Below, piece by piece: positions 8,818-17,038 of a stretch of DNA of 34,068 nucleotides. Location of the stretch: contig JAKAUA010000066.1 in assembly GCA_021827875.1 (NCBI GenBank), positions 1 through 34,068 on the forward strand, written 5' to 3'. The translations under genes and the position numbers were made by a program. Below the pieces are notes generated by a model that saw only the letters and a program-made list of their open reading frames with translations, was not told where the DNA came from and made no database searches. Source of the DNA: a bacterium. Its GTDB lineage: Bacteria > Babelota > Babeliae > Babelales > Vermiphilaceae. Numbering within the stretch: position 1 is the stretch's first letter; each line of letters starts with the position of its first letter.

Positions 8818-8847
8818 TTGCGTACCTCTGTATTGATATGGTATAAT
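8818..8847 (+). promoter_or_regulatory. Extended -10 promoter of the nucleotidyltransferase pair
   Basis: A consensus TATAAT lies at 8842-8847, preceded by TGG (an extended -10 TGn), with a weak TTGCGT -35 at 18-bp spacing (8818-8823). It sits about 65 nt before the GTG start at 8911. A palindrome covers the -10 (see the next entry). Confidence 0.6.
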
Positions 8848-8865
8848 ACGATTATATCATATCAA
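8833..8865. promoter_or_regulatory. 33-bp palindrome over the -10 box, candidate operator
   Basis: The left arm is TTGATATGGTATAAT (8833-8847) and the right arm is ATTATATCATATCAA (8851-8865). They are inverted repeats with 14 of 15 positions matched around an ACG spacer. The left arm contains the whole -10 element, the classic place for a dimeric repressor to block transcription. If transcription starts further upstream it would instead form an RNA hairpin. Confidence 0.55.
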
Positions 8866-8910
8866 CAATGACCAGTTTTTAATAATTTCAGGTTTATATA
8901 GAGGAATGCC

Positions 8911-9924
8911 GTGGATAAGGTTATACAAATCAAAGACACCACCATTCAACCTATCGTTCTTATCAAATTTGGCTCATACCTGTATGGCACAGCAACTGCA
9001 GAATCTGATTTAGATCTAAAAGGCATATATTTACCTAGCGGCCGCAATATCATTCTACAAAGAGTTGTACCGACACTCTCACACACAAGAACAAAAATAC
9101 ACGGCGAAAAAAATACTGCAGAAGATGTGGATTGCGAATGGTATAGCGCTGCAAAATATCTCTCACTACTTGCAGAAGGCCAAATGGTTGCACTTGATAT
9201 GCTCTATGCGCCGGAAAACTGTATTTTGCAAATATCACCAACATGGGCAGCAATAAAAAAGTTAGCGCCCCAATTGCTTAATAAACAACTGCTCTCATTT
9301 GTGCGCTATTGTAAAGCACAAGCATATAAATATGGTATGAAAGGGTCGCGTATTCAGGCGGCACAGCTCTTACTTGATATGCTTACAAAAGCCGAAAATC
9401 TTCACGGCACAACAGCAAAATTGTACACCATTGCAGATGATATACAACAATTGGCTGCGCAGACAAAAGGTATATCTATTGGCACACAACCTACTGCAAA
9501 TGGCACAGAACTTGCTTATGTAGAAATTGGTGGCAAAAAAGCGCTTTTTAACAGTTCTTTGAAAATTGCTCGCACTATGGTGCAAAAATTATTAGAGGAA
9601 TACGGTCATCGCGCACAAGTTGCTGCTCTTAATAAAGGTGCCGATTGGAAAGCACTATCTCATGCGATCCGTATTGGCAATCAAGCGCTTGAATTCTTTA
9701 CCACTCACCACATAACGTTTCCACGGCCAGAAGCGGCTTATTTAATAGATATTAAACAAGGTAAAGTACCCTATCAAAAAGTTGCCGACGAAATAGAACA
9801 GTTGTTGATCAAAGTTGAGCAAGCCGCTCAGCGAACAACCCTACAAGAAACATTCGAAGAGGCGGCAATTGATAATTTCATTGAGCAGATCTATGTAGAA
9901 CAAATAAAAAGAGAATATCTATGA
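8911..9924 (+). CDS. Predicted nucleotidyltransferase, DNA polymerase beta superfamily (COG3541/RlaP-like)
   Basis: This 337-aa protein starts at GTG 8911 (GAGGA 5 nt upstream). Its N-terminal nucleotidyltransferase signature is KFGSYLYGTATAESDLDLKG: the Gly-Ser element and the Asp-x-Asp metal pair of the pol-beta fold. ADVDCEW-like and FVRYCKAQAYKYGMKGSR segments further match the COG3541/PF10127 class. Pfam names PF10127 RlaP because some members lie in RNA-repair operons beside RNA ligase. No ligase gene is present here. The stop overlaps the start of the next nucleotidyltransferase (ATGA), so the two are translationally coupled. The substrate is unknown; a tRNA, another RNA or a protein target is possible. 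Confidence 0.85.
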   Translation: MDKVIQIKDTTIQPIVLIKFGSYLYGTATAESDLDLKGIYLPSGRNIILQRVVPTLSHTRTKIHGEKNTAEDVDCEWYSAAKYLSLLAEGQMVALDMLYAPENCILQISPTWAAIKKLAPQLLNKQLLSFVRYCKAQAYKYGMKGSRIQAAQLLLDMLTKAENLHGTTAKLYTIADDIQQLAAQTKGISIGTQPTANGTELAYVEIGGKKALFNSSLKIARTMVQKLLEEYGHRAQVAALNKGADWKALSHAIRIGNQALEFFTTHHITFPRPEAAYLIDIKQGKVPYQKVADEIEQLLIKVEQAAQRTTLQETFEEAAIDNFIEQIYVEQIKREYL

Positions 9925-10727
9925 TACCACGCAGTACGATTAGCGATGATGCAAGAAAAATAATACAAGAACAGATTAAAGAATTTGCTACAGAACATAA
10001 TATACGAATCTTGCTTGCTATAGAATCGGGCAGTCGTGCATGGGGATTTCCATCACAGGATAGCGATTATGATGTGCGATTTATTTATGCACAAACAATG
10101 GATGATTATCTTTCAATCAAGCCAGAGCGTGATGTAATAGAACCCAAAATTACTCATAATGCCTTACTTGGTGTGCCATTTGACCTCTCAGGCTGGGATA
10201 TTCGCAAAGCATTGCGACTCGCACTTAAATCCAACCCGGTACTTTTTGAATGGCTTCAATCGCCAATCTGTTATGCCATTAATCAAGAAGTAACACAAAA
10301 AATTATGCACTTTGCGGCAAGCGTAGTTGATCTGAAACGTGTTCATTATCATTACTACCAACTGGCCGTGAGCGCATGGCTACAGATTGAAGAAGATCCT
10401 CAACAAGTTGTATTAAAGCGCTATTTTTATGCATTGCGTCCTGCATTAGCAGTACAATGGGTTACTACAAAATCACAAATTCCACCTATGGACTTATCAT
10501 CACTCGTACGTGACACTGTCAAAGATAAAGCATTAGAAAATGCGATTCTTGAATTGGTAACATTAAAATCGACAGCACAAGAAAAAGCAAAAATCCCGCA
10601 TGACAGTTTAATAGATTCATTTATTAAGCATGTATTGAGTGAGCATCGTATAGAACAAAGACCACCAGTCGCCACATCTGAATATCATGATGCAGACTTA
10701 TTATTCAGACGCATTATTCAAAGATAA
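9921..10727 (+). CDS. Second predicted nucleotidyltransferase (RlaP/YcgL-like)
   Basis: This 268-aa protein carries the same fold with a sharper YcgL/RlaP signature: LLAIESGSRAWGFPSQDSDY followed by DVRFIY, where SGSRAWG and SDYDVR give the Gly-Ser loop and the two metal-binding Asp. FDLSGWDIRKALRLALKSNP with VLFEWLQSP is the typical helical block after the catalytic strands. It shares little sequence with its neighbour outside the motif, so the pair is not a fresh duplication. It overlaps the upstream gene by 4 nt (ATGA). Biochemical function is uncharacterised for most of this family. Two such enzymes in one operator-controlled operon suggest a stress or RNA-modification role; that part is inference. 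Confidence 0.88.
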   Translation: MIPRSTISDDARKIIQEQIKEFATEHNIRILLAIESGSRAWGFPSQDSDYDVRFIYAQTMDDYLSIKPERDVIEPKITHNALLGVPFDLSGWDIRKALRLALKSNPVLFEWLQSPICYAINQEVTQKIMHFAASVVDLKRVHYHYYQLAVSAWLQIEEDPQQVVLKRYFYALRPALAVQWVTTKSQIPPMDLSSLVRDTVKDKALENAILELVTLKSTAQEKAKIPHDSLIDSFIKHVLSEHRIEQRPPVATSEYHDADLLFRRIIQR

Positions 10728-10855
10728 TCAAATAATTATCAGAAACGTTTACAAAATTAAGCCTCAGCGTATCTGAATAAAAGCCATTTTGTATGTAGAA
10801 AGCACTATTTCAATGTGCTTAAAGTACTGCATATGTATTCATAATATTTTCATAC

Positions 10856-10883
10856 AAAAAAAGGCCGCATTTCTGCGACCTTT
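10856..10883 (-). terminator. Terminator of the HU gene
   Basis: On the minus strand AAAGGTCGCA and TGCGGCCTTT pair as a 10-bp stem with one U-G wobble and a 4-nt GAAA loop, followed by seven or more T. It lies 35 nt beyond the HU stop. On the plus strand the wobble becomes a C-A mismatch, so it fits the minus-strand transcript better. Confidence 0.8.
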
Positions 10884-10917
10884 GCATAGATAAAAGCAAT
10901 TTTTAAATAAGGTTCAA

Positions 10918-11205
10918 TTAACCAACTTTAACTGCTCTTACTGTTTCACGTAAGTTTTTGCCCGCTTTAAATCTTGGGACATTAACTTCGGGAAGATCAA
11001 TGCGTTGCTTTGTTGCAGGATTGATCCCTTTGCGTGCCGGACGACGTGAAAGCCAGAAGCTGCCAAAACCTGTTATTGAAACTTTCTCACCTTTTTTAAG
11101 AGTGCGTTCAATAATACGAGTTAATGATTCAACGATACGACATACATCTTTTTTGCTAAATGTTGTCTCTTCGCTGAGTGAATTGATTAATTCACTTTTG
11201 TTCAT
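10918..11205 (-). CDS. hup: HU-family DNA-binding protein
   Basis: This 95-aa protein matches HU/IHF closely: the helical dimer half MNKSELINSLSEETTFSKKD, the core VSITGFGSFWLSRRPARKGI, and the DNA-binding arm with RPARKGINPATKQRIDLPE. KFxAGKxL is present as RFKAGKNLRETV. The arm Pro inserts between base pairs and bends DNA. Length is normal (90-95 aa). The start is ATG 11205, with GAGGAG upstream. A consensus TTGACA hexamer on the minus strand (11316-11321) may belong to its promoter, but the matching -10 is poor. It is monocistronic with its own terminator, as usual for an abundant nucleoid protein. HU and IHF subunits cannot be separated with certainty here. Confidence 0.96.
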   Translation of the reverse strand: MNKSELINSLSEETTFSKKDVCRIVESLTRIIERTLKKGEKVSITGFGSFWLSRRPARKGINPATKQRIDLPEVNVPRFKAGKNLRETVRAVKVG

Positions 11206-11367
11206 GATTAGCTCCTCATGATACGGTTGAACAAATGATTAAAACACTGCTTCTTCATTACGTCTCTTTTTTTCTTTACAATTCCTGTAACTTAGAGTAG
11301 TTGTATTTATTTGTTTGTCAAATTACAGATGAAAAAAGTTGTATGTTCAATAAAAATAGGAAAAATT

Positions 11368-12195
11368 ATGATATTAGTTGATACACATTGCCACATTAAC
11401 AACATGGTAAAGAAAGATTTTGATGTTCCATTATTACCTGCTCAGAATGCCGATATACAGAACATCATCAGACAAGCAGCAGATAATGATGTTGCATTAA
11501 TTATTAATGTCGGCACATCATTGGTTGAAAGTAAAAATTCTATTACCATCGCAAAACAATCAGACCATGTATACGCGGCAATCGGCATCCACCCGAATGA
11601 TGCAACAAGCTCATGGATGACTGATTTTAAAGAATTAGTAATGTTAGCAAAGCATAAAGAAGAACATAAAATTGTTGCGATTGGTGAATGTGGCCTCGAC
11701 ATGCACTATCCCGATTATAACTTGCAACGACAAAAGGATGTTTTTAAGGCGCATATAGAACTTGCATTGGAGCATAATCTTGCATTACTCGTACACACAC
11801 GCGATGCGCGAGATGAGACACTGCGCTCATTAGAAGAATTTAAAGGGCAAATTACGCGTGGCGTAATTCATTGCTTTTCAGAAGATCAAGCATTTGCAAA
11901 TACGGTAATTGAGTGGAATTTTTATTTAGGCATTGGCGGTACTATCACCTATCCTAAAAATAACGCACTGCGCGATATTGTGATTAACACGTCGCTGCAA
12001 CATATAGTGCTTGAAACTGATGCGCCATTTCTGCCGATTCAAACAATGCGCGGCAAACAAAATCATCCGCAATATATAAAAAATATTGCAGAATATATTG
12101 CTCATTTGCGTCAAGAATCTCTAGAATCTTTTGCACAAACAACAACGGCAAATGCACTTAAGCTCTGCAAATTACAAGACAAATTTAGTTTTTAG
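11368..12195 (+). CDS. tatD: TatD-family metal-dependent DNase
   Basis: The 275-aa product begins MILVDTHCHIN, giving the HxH metal motif at the very N-terminus as in all TatD proteins. An AGGA box at 11358-11361 sits 6 nt before this ATG, so longer in-frame starts upstream are not favoured. Other metal ligands are visible in AIGECGLDMHY (Glu), LLVHTRDA (His), GVIHCFSE (His) and LETDAPFLP (Asp). TatD enzymes are TIM-barrel 3'-5' exonucleases/endonucleases acting in DNA repair and turnover. Its last 11 bp overlap the convergent putP gene. It is divergent from HU. Confidence 0.93.
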   Translation: MILVDTHCHINNMVKKDFDVPLLPAQNADIQNIIRQAADNDVALIINVGTSLVESKNSITIAKQSDHVYAAIGIHPNDATSSWMTDFKELVMLAKHKEEHKIVAIGECGLDMHYPDYNLQRQKDVFKAHIELALEHNLALLVHTRDARDETLRSLEEFKGQITRGVIHCFSEDQAFANTVIEWNFYLGIGGTITYPKNNALRDIVINTSLQHIVLETDAPFLPIQTMRGKQNHPQYIKNIAEYIAHLRQESLESFAQTTTANALKLCKLQDKFSF

Positions 12196-13603
12196 CAGTC
12201 AAGCGAGAAACAAGAATAATAACCATACAACCAATCATAAAGCCGGGTACCACTTCGTTAACGGTATAACCACCTAACGTGAGCCCGGCAAGACGCCAGA
12301 CTATAGCTGCGCAACCACCGCTTAAGATGCCCCAAAACGCGCCGTAGCGATTAATTTTGTGTGTATACAGAGACAGCAGCGTTAACGGCCCAAATGACGC
12401 GCCGAGGCCACCCCATGCTAATTGCACGAGATCAAATATAGAAGTAGTGCCATACCACGCAATGACACAGGCAACGCCGGCAACAACAAGAATGGTCATG
12501 CGGAAAATCCAAATAAGCTCTTTAGATGTGGCGCGCACATGATAAAATTTTTTATACAAATCATGCGCAACAATGCCACCCAACACCAACATCTGCGCAT
12601 TCATAGTAGACAGCGTCGCTGAAAGAATGCCGCACAAAATTAATCCCGCAATAAAGCTCGGGAATAATTGCAATGTCATAGTAATAAAAAGCAATTCAGG
12701 ATTTGCGAGTGAGGCAAAATATGCAATACCAACAAAACCGGCCAGTAATGCTCCTGAAAGTGCCAATACTTGCCAAATAATGCCAATATATTTTGACTTA
12801 TACATTAAAGTCACATCTTTTGCTGCCATAAATTTAGATAAAATGTGCGGCATACCAAAATAGCCAAGACCCCAGGCGATTGGCCCGAGCAGAATTTGTA
12901 ACAATGATGTCGAGCTGGACCATACTGAGAGCGAGACGCCTTTTGTATGCGCTGCCGCAATAATTGCCGGATAACCACCAACGTTGTAATAACCCAAAAT
13001 GGCAGTAACTAAAATAGCGAATAATAAAAAGATACCTTGGAAAAAATCTACCCATGCCGCTGCTACAAAACCACCCAAGAGCGTATATACCAAAATAACT
13101 GCTACGGTACTTAATCCACCAATCATTCCTGACAAACCAAAAATCGAATTCAGCAAATCACCCACACCTTTAATGCCCGCTGCCAAGTAAATAGTAAAGA
13201 AAAAAGTCATAATACAGGCACTTAGTATGCTAATACCGCCATTTTTATCATCATATTTATTATCAAAGTATGAGGTAAGTGTGGGTGATTTGTAGTGCGC
13301 TGTTGCACGACGTAATGCGGGAGCCACATAGTGCCATGCCATAAACATGCCACCTATCAATCCGATTGCAACCCAAATATCTATCATGCCATGCAGATAA
13401 ATTGCAGCAGGAAATCCCATAAACAACCAGCTACTCATATCTGCTGCATGTGCCGATATTGCAGTAACCCACCAATTAATAGAACGTTCGCCCGTTATAA
13501 AATTTGATGCAGAGGTAGCACCCTGCGCACGCGATGCAGATAATCCAATAAGTAATAAGATGGCAATATAGACACAAAAAGCTGCTAACATCCAGGTAAT
13601 CAC
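12185..13603 (-). CDS. putP: Sodium/proline symporter (SSS family)
   Basis: The 472-aa integral membrane protein has about 13 hydrophobic helices throughout. It resembles PutP: SASNFITGERSINWWVTAIS and SWLFMGFPAAIYLHGM near the start; the Na+-site helix ILSATLSTMNAQMLVLGG with the conserved Ser-Thr pair followed by HDLYKKF; and LVQLAWGGLGASFGPLTLLS towards the end. It would import proline (or a related solute) with sodium, useful for an amino-acid-scavenging parasite. The start is GTG 13603 with AGGAG 6 nt upstream. Substrate specificity within the family is inferred. Its end overlaps convergent tatD by 11 bp. Confidence 0.9.
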   Translation of the reverse strand: MITWMLAAFCVYIAILLLIGLSASRAQGATSASNFITGERSINWWVTAISAHAADMSSWLFMGFPAAIYLHGMIDIWVAIGLIGGMFMAWHYVAPALRRATAHYKSPTLTSYFDNKYDDKNGGISILSACIMTFFFTIYLAAGIKGVGDLLNSIFGLSGMIGGLSTVAVILVYTLLGGFVAAAWVDFFQGIFLLFAILVTAILGYYNVGGYPAIIAAAHTKGVSLSVWSSSTSLLQILLGPIAWGLGYFGMPHILSKFMAAKDVTLMYKSKYIGIIWQVLALSGALLAGFVGIAYFASLANPELLFITMTLQLFPSFIAGLILCGILSATLSTMNAQMLVLGGIVAHDLYKKFYHVRATSKELIWIFRMTILVVAGVACVIAWYGTTSIFDLVQLAWGGLGASFGPLTLLSLYTHKINRYGAFWGILSGGCAAIVWRLAGLTLGGYTVNEVVPGFMIGCMVIILVSRLTAKN

Positions 13604-13667
13604 ACCAGGCTCCTGATAATAATATGTATGGTATTTCTATTAACTAGCATACCAAAATTGATTCTCG

Positions 13668-14132
13668 TTAGCCACGAAGCATGCGTTTGAATCCCAAATC
13701 AAGCCACAAATGTGAAATTGCACCCGTGATAAAAAAGAATGCATCAAGATAAAAAATGTCTTGGCAATTGGGCATATATGAACAAAGTACCATCGCTAGA
13801 CCCAATGGCAGCAATGTGATAAACCATATACGGTGAAAAATGCCACGATGGCGCACTAGTTGTGGAATAACTGCAACAACACCTATCATTGCCATCATGG
13901 TGTACCGCTTAAGAAAAAAGAAATATCCCAATAGCAATGTCATAAACCAATAAAAATAGTTCTGCCCCTTACTTTTTATATCAACATCGGGGAACAGCGA
14001 ACCTGCCAAGCAGAAGAACAACCATTCCACGCCAGTAAAAATAGTTGGCCAGGTGTTGAATGCGGCGACAATGTATAATGAAACAAGATATGCGATTAAT
14101 CCACCGACAAGATGGCCTTTATAATTGGGCAT
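13668..14132 (-). CDS. YdjM/DUF457-like membrane-bound metal-dependent hydrolase
   Basis: The 154-aa protein starts MPNYKGHLVGG (ATG 14132); longer in-frame starts would add a non-conserved tail and deepen overlap with the upstream gene. It has about four transmembrane helices. The polar metal-binding signature of the YdjM/DUF457 family is spread among them: His in GHLVGG, SLFPDVDIKSKG, RHRGIFHR and SHLWLDL. The family is annotated as predicted inner-membrane hydrolase; its substrate is unknown. It overlaps the preceding small exported gene by 14 nt, so it is probably in the operon that starts with the zinc-ribbon gene at 16907. Confidence 0.8.
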   Translation of the reverse strand: MPNYKGHLVGGLIAYLVSLYIVAAFNTWPTIFTGVEWLFFCLAGSLFPDVDIKSKGQNYFYWFMTLLLGYFFFLKRYTMMAMIGVVAVIPQLVRHRGIFHRIWFITLLPLGLAMVLCSYMPNCQDIFYLDAFFFITGAISHLWLDLGFKRMLRG

Positions 14133-14532
14133 AATTACTACTTTGTACTTTATTAAGCTGTGTAATATAAACGCTATAATCTTGATATTGACCAAGATGT
14201 GTTGAAGGTATTATTTTAAATTTATTATTCACCCAACAATTTTTTTTAATAACTTTTTTACAGGGAATTCCATTATTCATCATAAGAAATCTGGTGGTAA
14301 TGCCTCGTGCAATAAAAAATTTTACATGATCAGGCATGCCAACAATGGCGCTTACTTCATTATCATCCAATTTTCGATATTCGGGACCATTATCTACATA
14401 GGAATTTCTAACATTTACACCTTCCCCTAACATGGTCTCGTCTAATTGCACCATTGGCTCTTTATGCATCGCTGCTATCGATGCGCTAGACACACAACTC
14501 AATAACAACACAATCATTATGTTATTTTTCAT
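14119..14532 (-). CDS. Small exported protein of unknown function, 137 aa
   Basis: The start chosen is ATG 14532, preceded by GAGGAG at good spacing, and it directly yields a signal peptide (MKNNIMIVLLLSCVSSASIA). A Cys in LLSC hints at a lipobox, but the -2 residue is atypical, so ordinary cleavage after ASIAA is equally likely. The mature part is ~115 residues with DDNEVSAIVGMPDHVKFFIA and two Cys (GIPCKKVIKKNCW) that could form a disulfide. No family is recognised. It lies 8 nt after the SpoIID gene and overlaps the next gene, so it is probably cotranscribed with cell-wall functions. Confidence 0.72.
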   Translation of the reverse strand: MKNNIMIVLLLSCVSSASIAAMHKEPMVQLDETMLGEGVNVRNSYVDNGPEYRKLDDNEVSAIVGMPDHVKFFIARGITTRFLMMNNGIPCKKVIKKNCWVNNKFKIIPSTHLGQYQDYSVYITQLNKVQSSNYAQL

Positions 14533-14540
14533 AACGCTCC

Positions 14541-15704
14541 TCAACTTAATTTTACTTGGCGTGTACCAGGATAGTAAAACTGTAAAATACTTTGATAATC
14601 CCACCCATCTTTTACCATTTCTCGTGCGCCCCACTGACACAAACCAATATGGTGTCCATAACCGCGCCCGCTAATAGTAAAGATAGATCCTCGTCTGCGT
14701 ATCATAAAACAATAACTTTTTACCTCGGGAAATAGCGAATATAATTTTTTCCCACTGATTGTTTCTGTTTTCCTACCGCATCGCAACAACACTTCTTCTA
14801 CCAACCCCGCTTTATCAAATTTACTTACTTTTAATTCTCGCAAGCGCACATCATAAGGAAATAAATCATTAAATATGCGCTCTACATTCTTTATATCAAA
14901 CTCCTTGGACCAATTATATATTTTGCATTGCTTGCAAAAAGTACAAGGATAATCTCGCGATAAATAGGGCGCTTTTTTAAAATCAAAATCGGCAATACGT
15001 GATGGAATTACCCCCCCACAACAGCAATCAAACATGGCAATAATCGGTTTATCATCATACGCCAAAAAAACTCCGATAGTTTGTTCAACCGCTGCTTTTA
15101 GCACTTTATTATCATGAACACCCGAATACGTTTGATGAGTATTACTATTTTTAACGTGATACGGCACATCAGATTTGTTTGCACGCATAATCATAGCCAT
15201 GGCATAACTGCGACAAGCAATGGCAAAAACCTTATTTACTTCCAGTGGCCAACCGGGCCAACTTTCTGTTTTTAATACCGAGCAGACATAATCTTCGAGC
15301 CCAACAAGATTAATCAGATACTGCTTGTCATCTTTTATTGCTACAAAAAATGAGCCGGCATATGATTTGCCATGAAATGAAAGGTGTCCTTTAGTAGGAC
15401 TTACAATGATTTCTTGCGCTTTTGTTTTATGAGAATTTAAAGAGATATGTCCCTTGCGCACCGCAACCGATAAATCCCTGGTGCGTAGATTAATTTTTTT
15501 GCTCTGATCGTGCGGATCTATAATAGTTACATCGGCCTCTGAAATAATATGCCACGATTTGTGTATATGAATAGGCTGCTCGTCGAGCAATACTTTAACG
15601 CGTATTTGTTTAGTAGGAAAAGATGATGTTTGAGTTTTTGCTTCATCTACAAAAAAAACATTAGAACATAATATGATGATCAGCAAGCATTTTTTTAAAT
15701 GCAT
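14541..15704 (-). CDS. SpoIID/LytB domain protein
   Basis: This 387-aa protein has a signal peptide (MHLKKCLLIIILCSNVFF). The SpoIID/LytB domain is visible as LINLVGLEDYVCSVLKTESW, VFAIACRSYAMAM, NTHQTYSGV, and the closing block GRGYGHHIGLCQWGAREM with ILQFYYPGT. A Cys-rich insert (CCCGG and CTFCKQCKIY) is notable. In sporulating bacteria SpoIID is a lytic transglycosylase acting on denuded glycan; homologues in non-sporulators are thought to act in peptidoglycan turnover. The ATG at 15704 has AGGGG 6 nt upstream. Its first 44 nt overlap the 3' end of the RNase HI gene in another frame. Confidence 0.88.
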   Translation of the reverse strand: MHLKKCLLIIILCSNVFFVDEAKTQTSSFPTKQIRVKVLLDEQPIHIHKSWHIISEADVTIIDPHDQSKKINLRTRDLSVAVRKGHISLNSHKTKAQEIIVSPTKGHLSFHGKSYAGSFFVAIKDDKQYLINLVGLEDYVCSVLKTESWPGWPLEVNKVFAIACRSYAMAMIMRANKSDVPYHVKNSNTHQTYSGVHDNKVLKAAVEQTIGVFLAYDDKPIIAMFDCCCGGVIPSRIADFDFKKAPYLSRDYPCTFCKQCKIYNWSKEFDIKNVERIFNDLFPYDVRLRELKVSKFDKAGLVEEVLLRCGRKTETISGKKLYSLFPEVKSYCFMIRRRGSIFTISGRGYGHHIGLCQWGAREMVKDGWDYQSILQFYYPGTRQVKLS

Positions 15705-16179
15705 CTGGTACCCCTATTTTTTCATCTATGCCTTTATTTGCTAATTCATCTGCTACGGTATTTTTTTCTCGCAGGACATGCATAATTTTGTGACTCGTTG
15801 GTGCTAATAATTGCTTAGCCAATACATGCAACGGCTGTAATTCGCTATTTTTTACGCGATAGGCACCTAATAATTGCCGTACCAGCAACTGAGAATCTGA
15901 TATAACCTCAAGAAAATCACCCTGCTGAATCTGTAATTTTATAAAGAATAAACCTAACAAAAGTGCCAAATACTCTGCTTGATTATTCGTACGCTTACCT
16001 AAAAAGAAACCATGCTTCTGATCTGCGGCCCCAGATTTAACAATGTAAATACCGGCACCCGATGGCCCAGGATTATTGCGCGATGCCCCATCGACATATA
16101 CTTGCCAAAGCACAGACTTTCTCTTTGTAGGTATTTCTTTTTCAGGAGTAATTTCACCAAATAATGATAGTTGCTTCAT
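15661..16179 (-). CDS. rnhA: Ribonuclease HI family protein
   Basis: This 172-aa protein has the RNase H fold with all four catalytic acids visible: Asp in VYVDGASRNNPGPSGAGIYI, Glu in NNQAEYLALLLGL, Asp in VISDSQLLVRQL and Asp in NTVADELANKGID. This sub-type (VDGASRNNPGP, NQAEY) is the shorter form that lacks the basic protrusion of E. coli RnhA. It would degrade the RNA strand of RNA-DNA hybrids. A ~20-residue N-terminal extension (MKQLSLFGEITPEKEIPTK) resembles a clamp-binding peptide (QLSLF), which would tie it to the replication sliding clamp; that is inference. It follows the zinc-ribbon gene by 2 nt and overlaps spoIID. Confidence 0.93.
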   Translation of the reverse strand: MKQLSLFGEITPEKEIPTKRKSVLWQVYVDGASRNNPGPSGAGIYIVKSGAADQKHGFFLGKRTNNQAEYLALLLGLFFIKLQIQQGDFLEVISDSQLLVRQLLGAYRVKNSELQPLHVLAKQLLAPTSHKIMHVLREKNTVADELANKGIDEKIGVPDAFKKMLADHHIMF

Positions 16180-16181
16180 AG

Positions 16182-16907
16182 TTAGATGCCCTGCTCAATT
16201 TCAACAGTTCCGGGAATATAGAGAAAGCGGAAACAGTTTCTGCACTGAAGCAATGCTCTTTTGCGCAATCGTTGTAGATCACTTAAAATTATAGTTTGAA
16301 AACAAGCACTGCAGCTATCGTTCTCTACAGGTACTACCGGATCCGAGATTCGCTCGCGCATGACACTATATTTTTCTAACCATTCATCAGGAATGCTAAT
16401 CAATTTTTCAGGGCGAGAGTTTTCTATGCGCTTGAACCGTTCTGTATGTTGGGCAAGCAATTCTTGTTGTTCATGCTCAGATCCATTCAGGCGGCGCATT
16501 TTTTCTTCTGCGTCTTTAGCAGCTTGATCCAGGGCACGTTTTGCTTGATCAAGTTTATGCCATGATTCTACAATCTGGCCTTCTAAATCATGCTGCTTTT
16601 TCTTAATAGTTTCCAAATCAGCCGTAAGCACAAAATAATCCTTAGGATTTTTGAGTGTATCAAGCTGCTGTTTTTTGAGCTGTTCTTGATCTTCTAGTGT
16701 TTTCATCTCAAGTTCATAGACATCAACTATTTTTTTAGCTTGATGTAACTCTTGTTGTACTTGTTCTCTTTTTCTATCTAGAAGAAGCTTCTCTTGCGCT
16801 ATTTTATCAAGCGTATCTTGAGTTTGCGCAATTTGCTGTTTTAACGAATAAATATCTTGATCGAATTGGATAAGGTCGATGAATGATTGAAATGGATCGC
16901 GATTCAT
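16182..16907 (-). CDS. Coiled-coil protein with C-terminal C4 zinc ribbon (DUF164 family)
   Basis: This 241-aa protein has residues ~10-170 as a long antiparallel coiled coil (LKQQIAQTQDTLDKIAQEKL and on). The C-terminal zinc ribbon has two CxxC pairs: DSCSACFQTI and LLQCRNCFRFLYI. This is the layout of the widespread PF02591 family, whose members often sit beside RNase H or tRNA/rRNA-related genes and are of uncertain function, possibly nucleic-acid binding. The ATG at 16907 has AGGA 7 nt upstream, and it is the first gene of the run through RNase HI and SpoIID. Confidence 0.9.
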   Translation of the reverse strand: MNRDPFQSFIDLIQFDQDIYSLKQQIAQTQDTLDKIAQEKLLLDRKREQVQQELHQAKKIVDVYELEMKTLEDQEQLKKQQLDTLKNPKDYFVLTADLETIKKKQHDLEGQIVESWHKLDQAKRALDQAAKDAEEKMRRLNGSEHEQQELLAQHTERFKRIENSRPEKLISIPDEWLEKYSVMRERISDPVVPVENDSCSACFQTIILSDLQRLRKRALLQCRNCFRFLYIPGTVEIEQGI

Positions 16908-16952
16908 TAGTATTTCCTACTGCATCAATCATTTAAAAAGCTGGCCGCTCTC

Positions 16953-17038
16953 GTCTTCGCTTCTGTAGTATTAATTTTCCTACAGTGGCGCTAGCCAGGC
17001 GTAGCTTGCCGAGGTTGAAGCCCCGGATAAGCGAAGAC
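16953..17038 (-). repeat. GC-rich multibranched inverted-repeat element abutting the tRNA 3' end
   Basis: A 10-bp perfect outer stem (GTCTTCGCTT 16953-16962 with AAGCGAAGAC 17029-17038) encloses several smaller stems: CTGTAG/CTACAG (16963-16968/16980-16985), TGGC/GCCA (16986-16989/16994-16997), and CCGAGG/CCCCGG (17009-17014/17021-17026). The last pairs fully only on the minus strand, through a G-U wobble. It is far richer in GC than the surroundings. Its edge touches the encoded CCA of the tRNA. It may be an interspersed palindromic element or a structured tRNA trailer. Five T follow on the minus strand (complement of 16935-16939), so it may also end the tRNA transcript. Confidence 0.6.

Noticed and set aside
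10800..10820. AAGCAC/GTGCTT hairpin after the nucleotidyltransferase operon
   Set aside because: Stem of only 6 bp and no T-run on either strand; not called a terminator.
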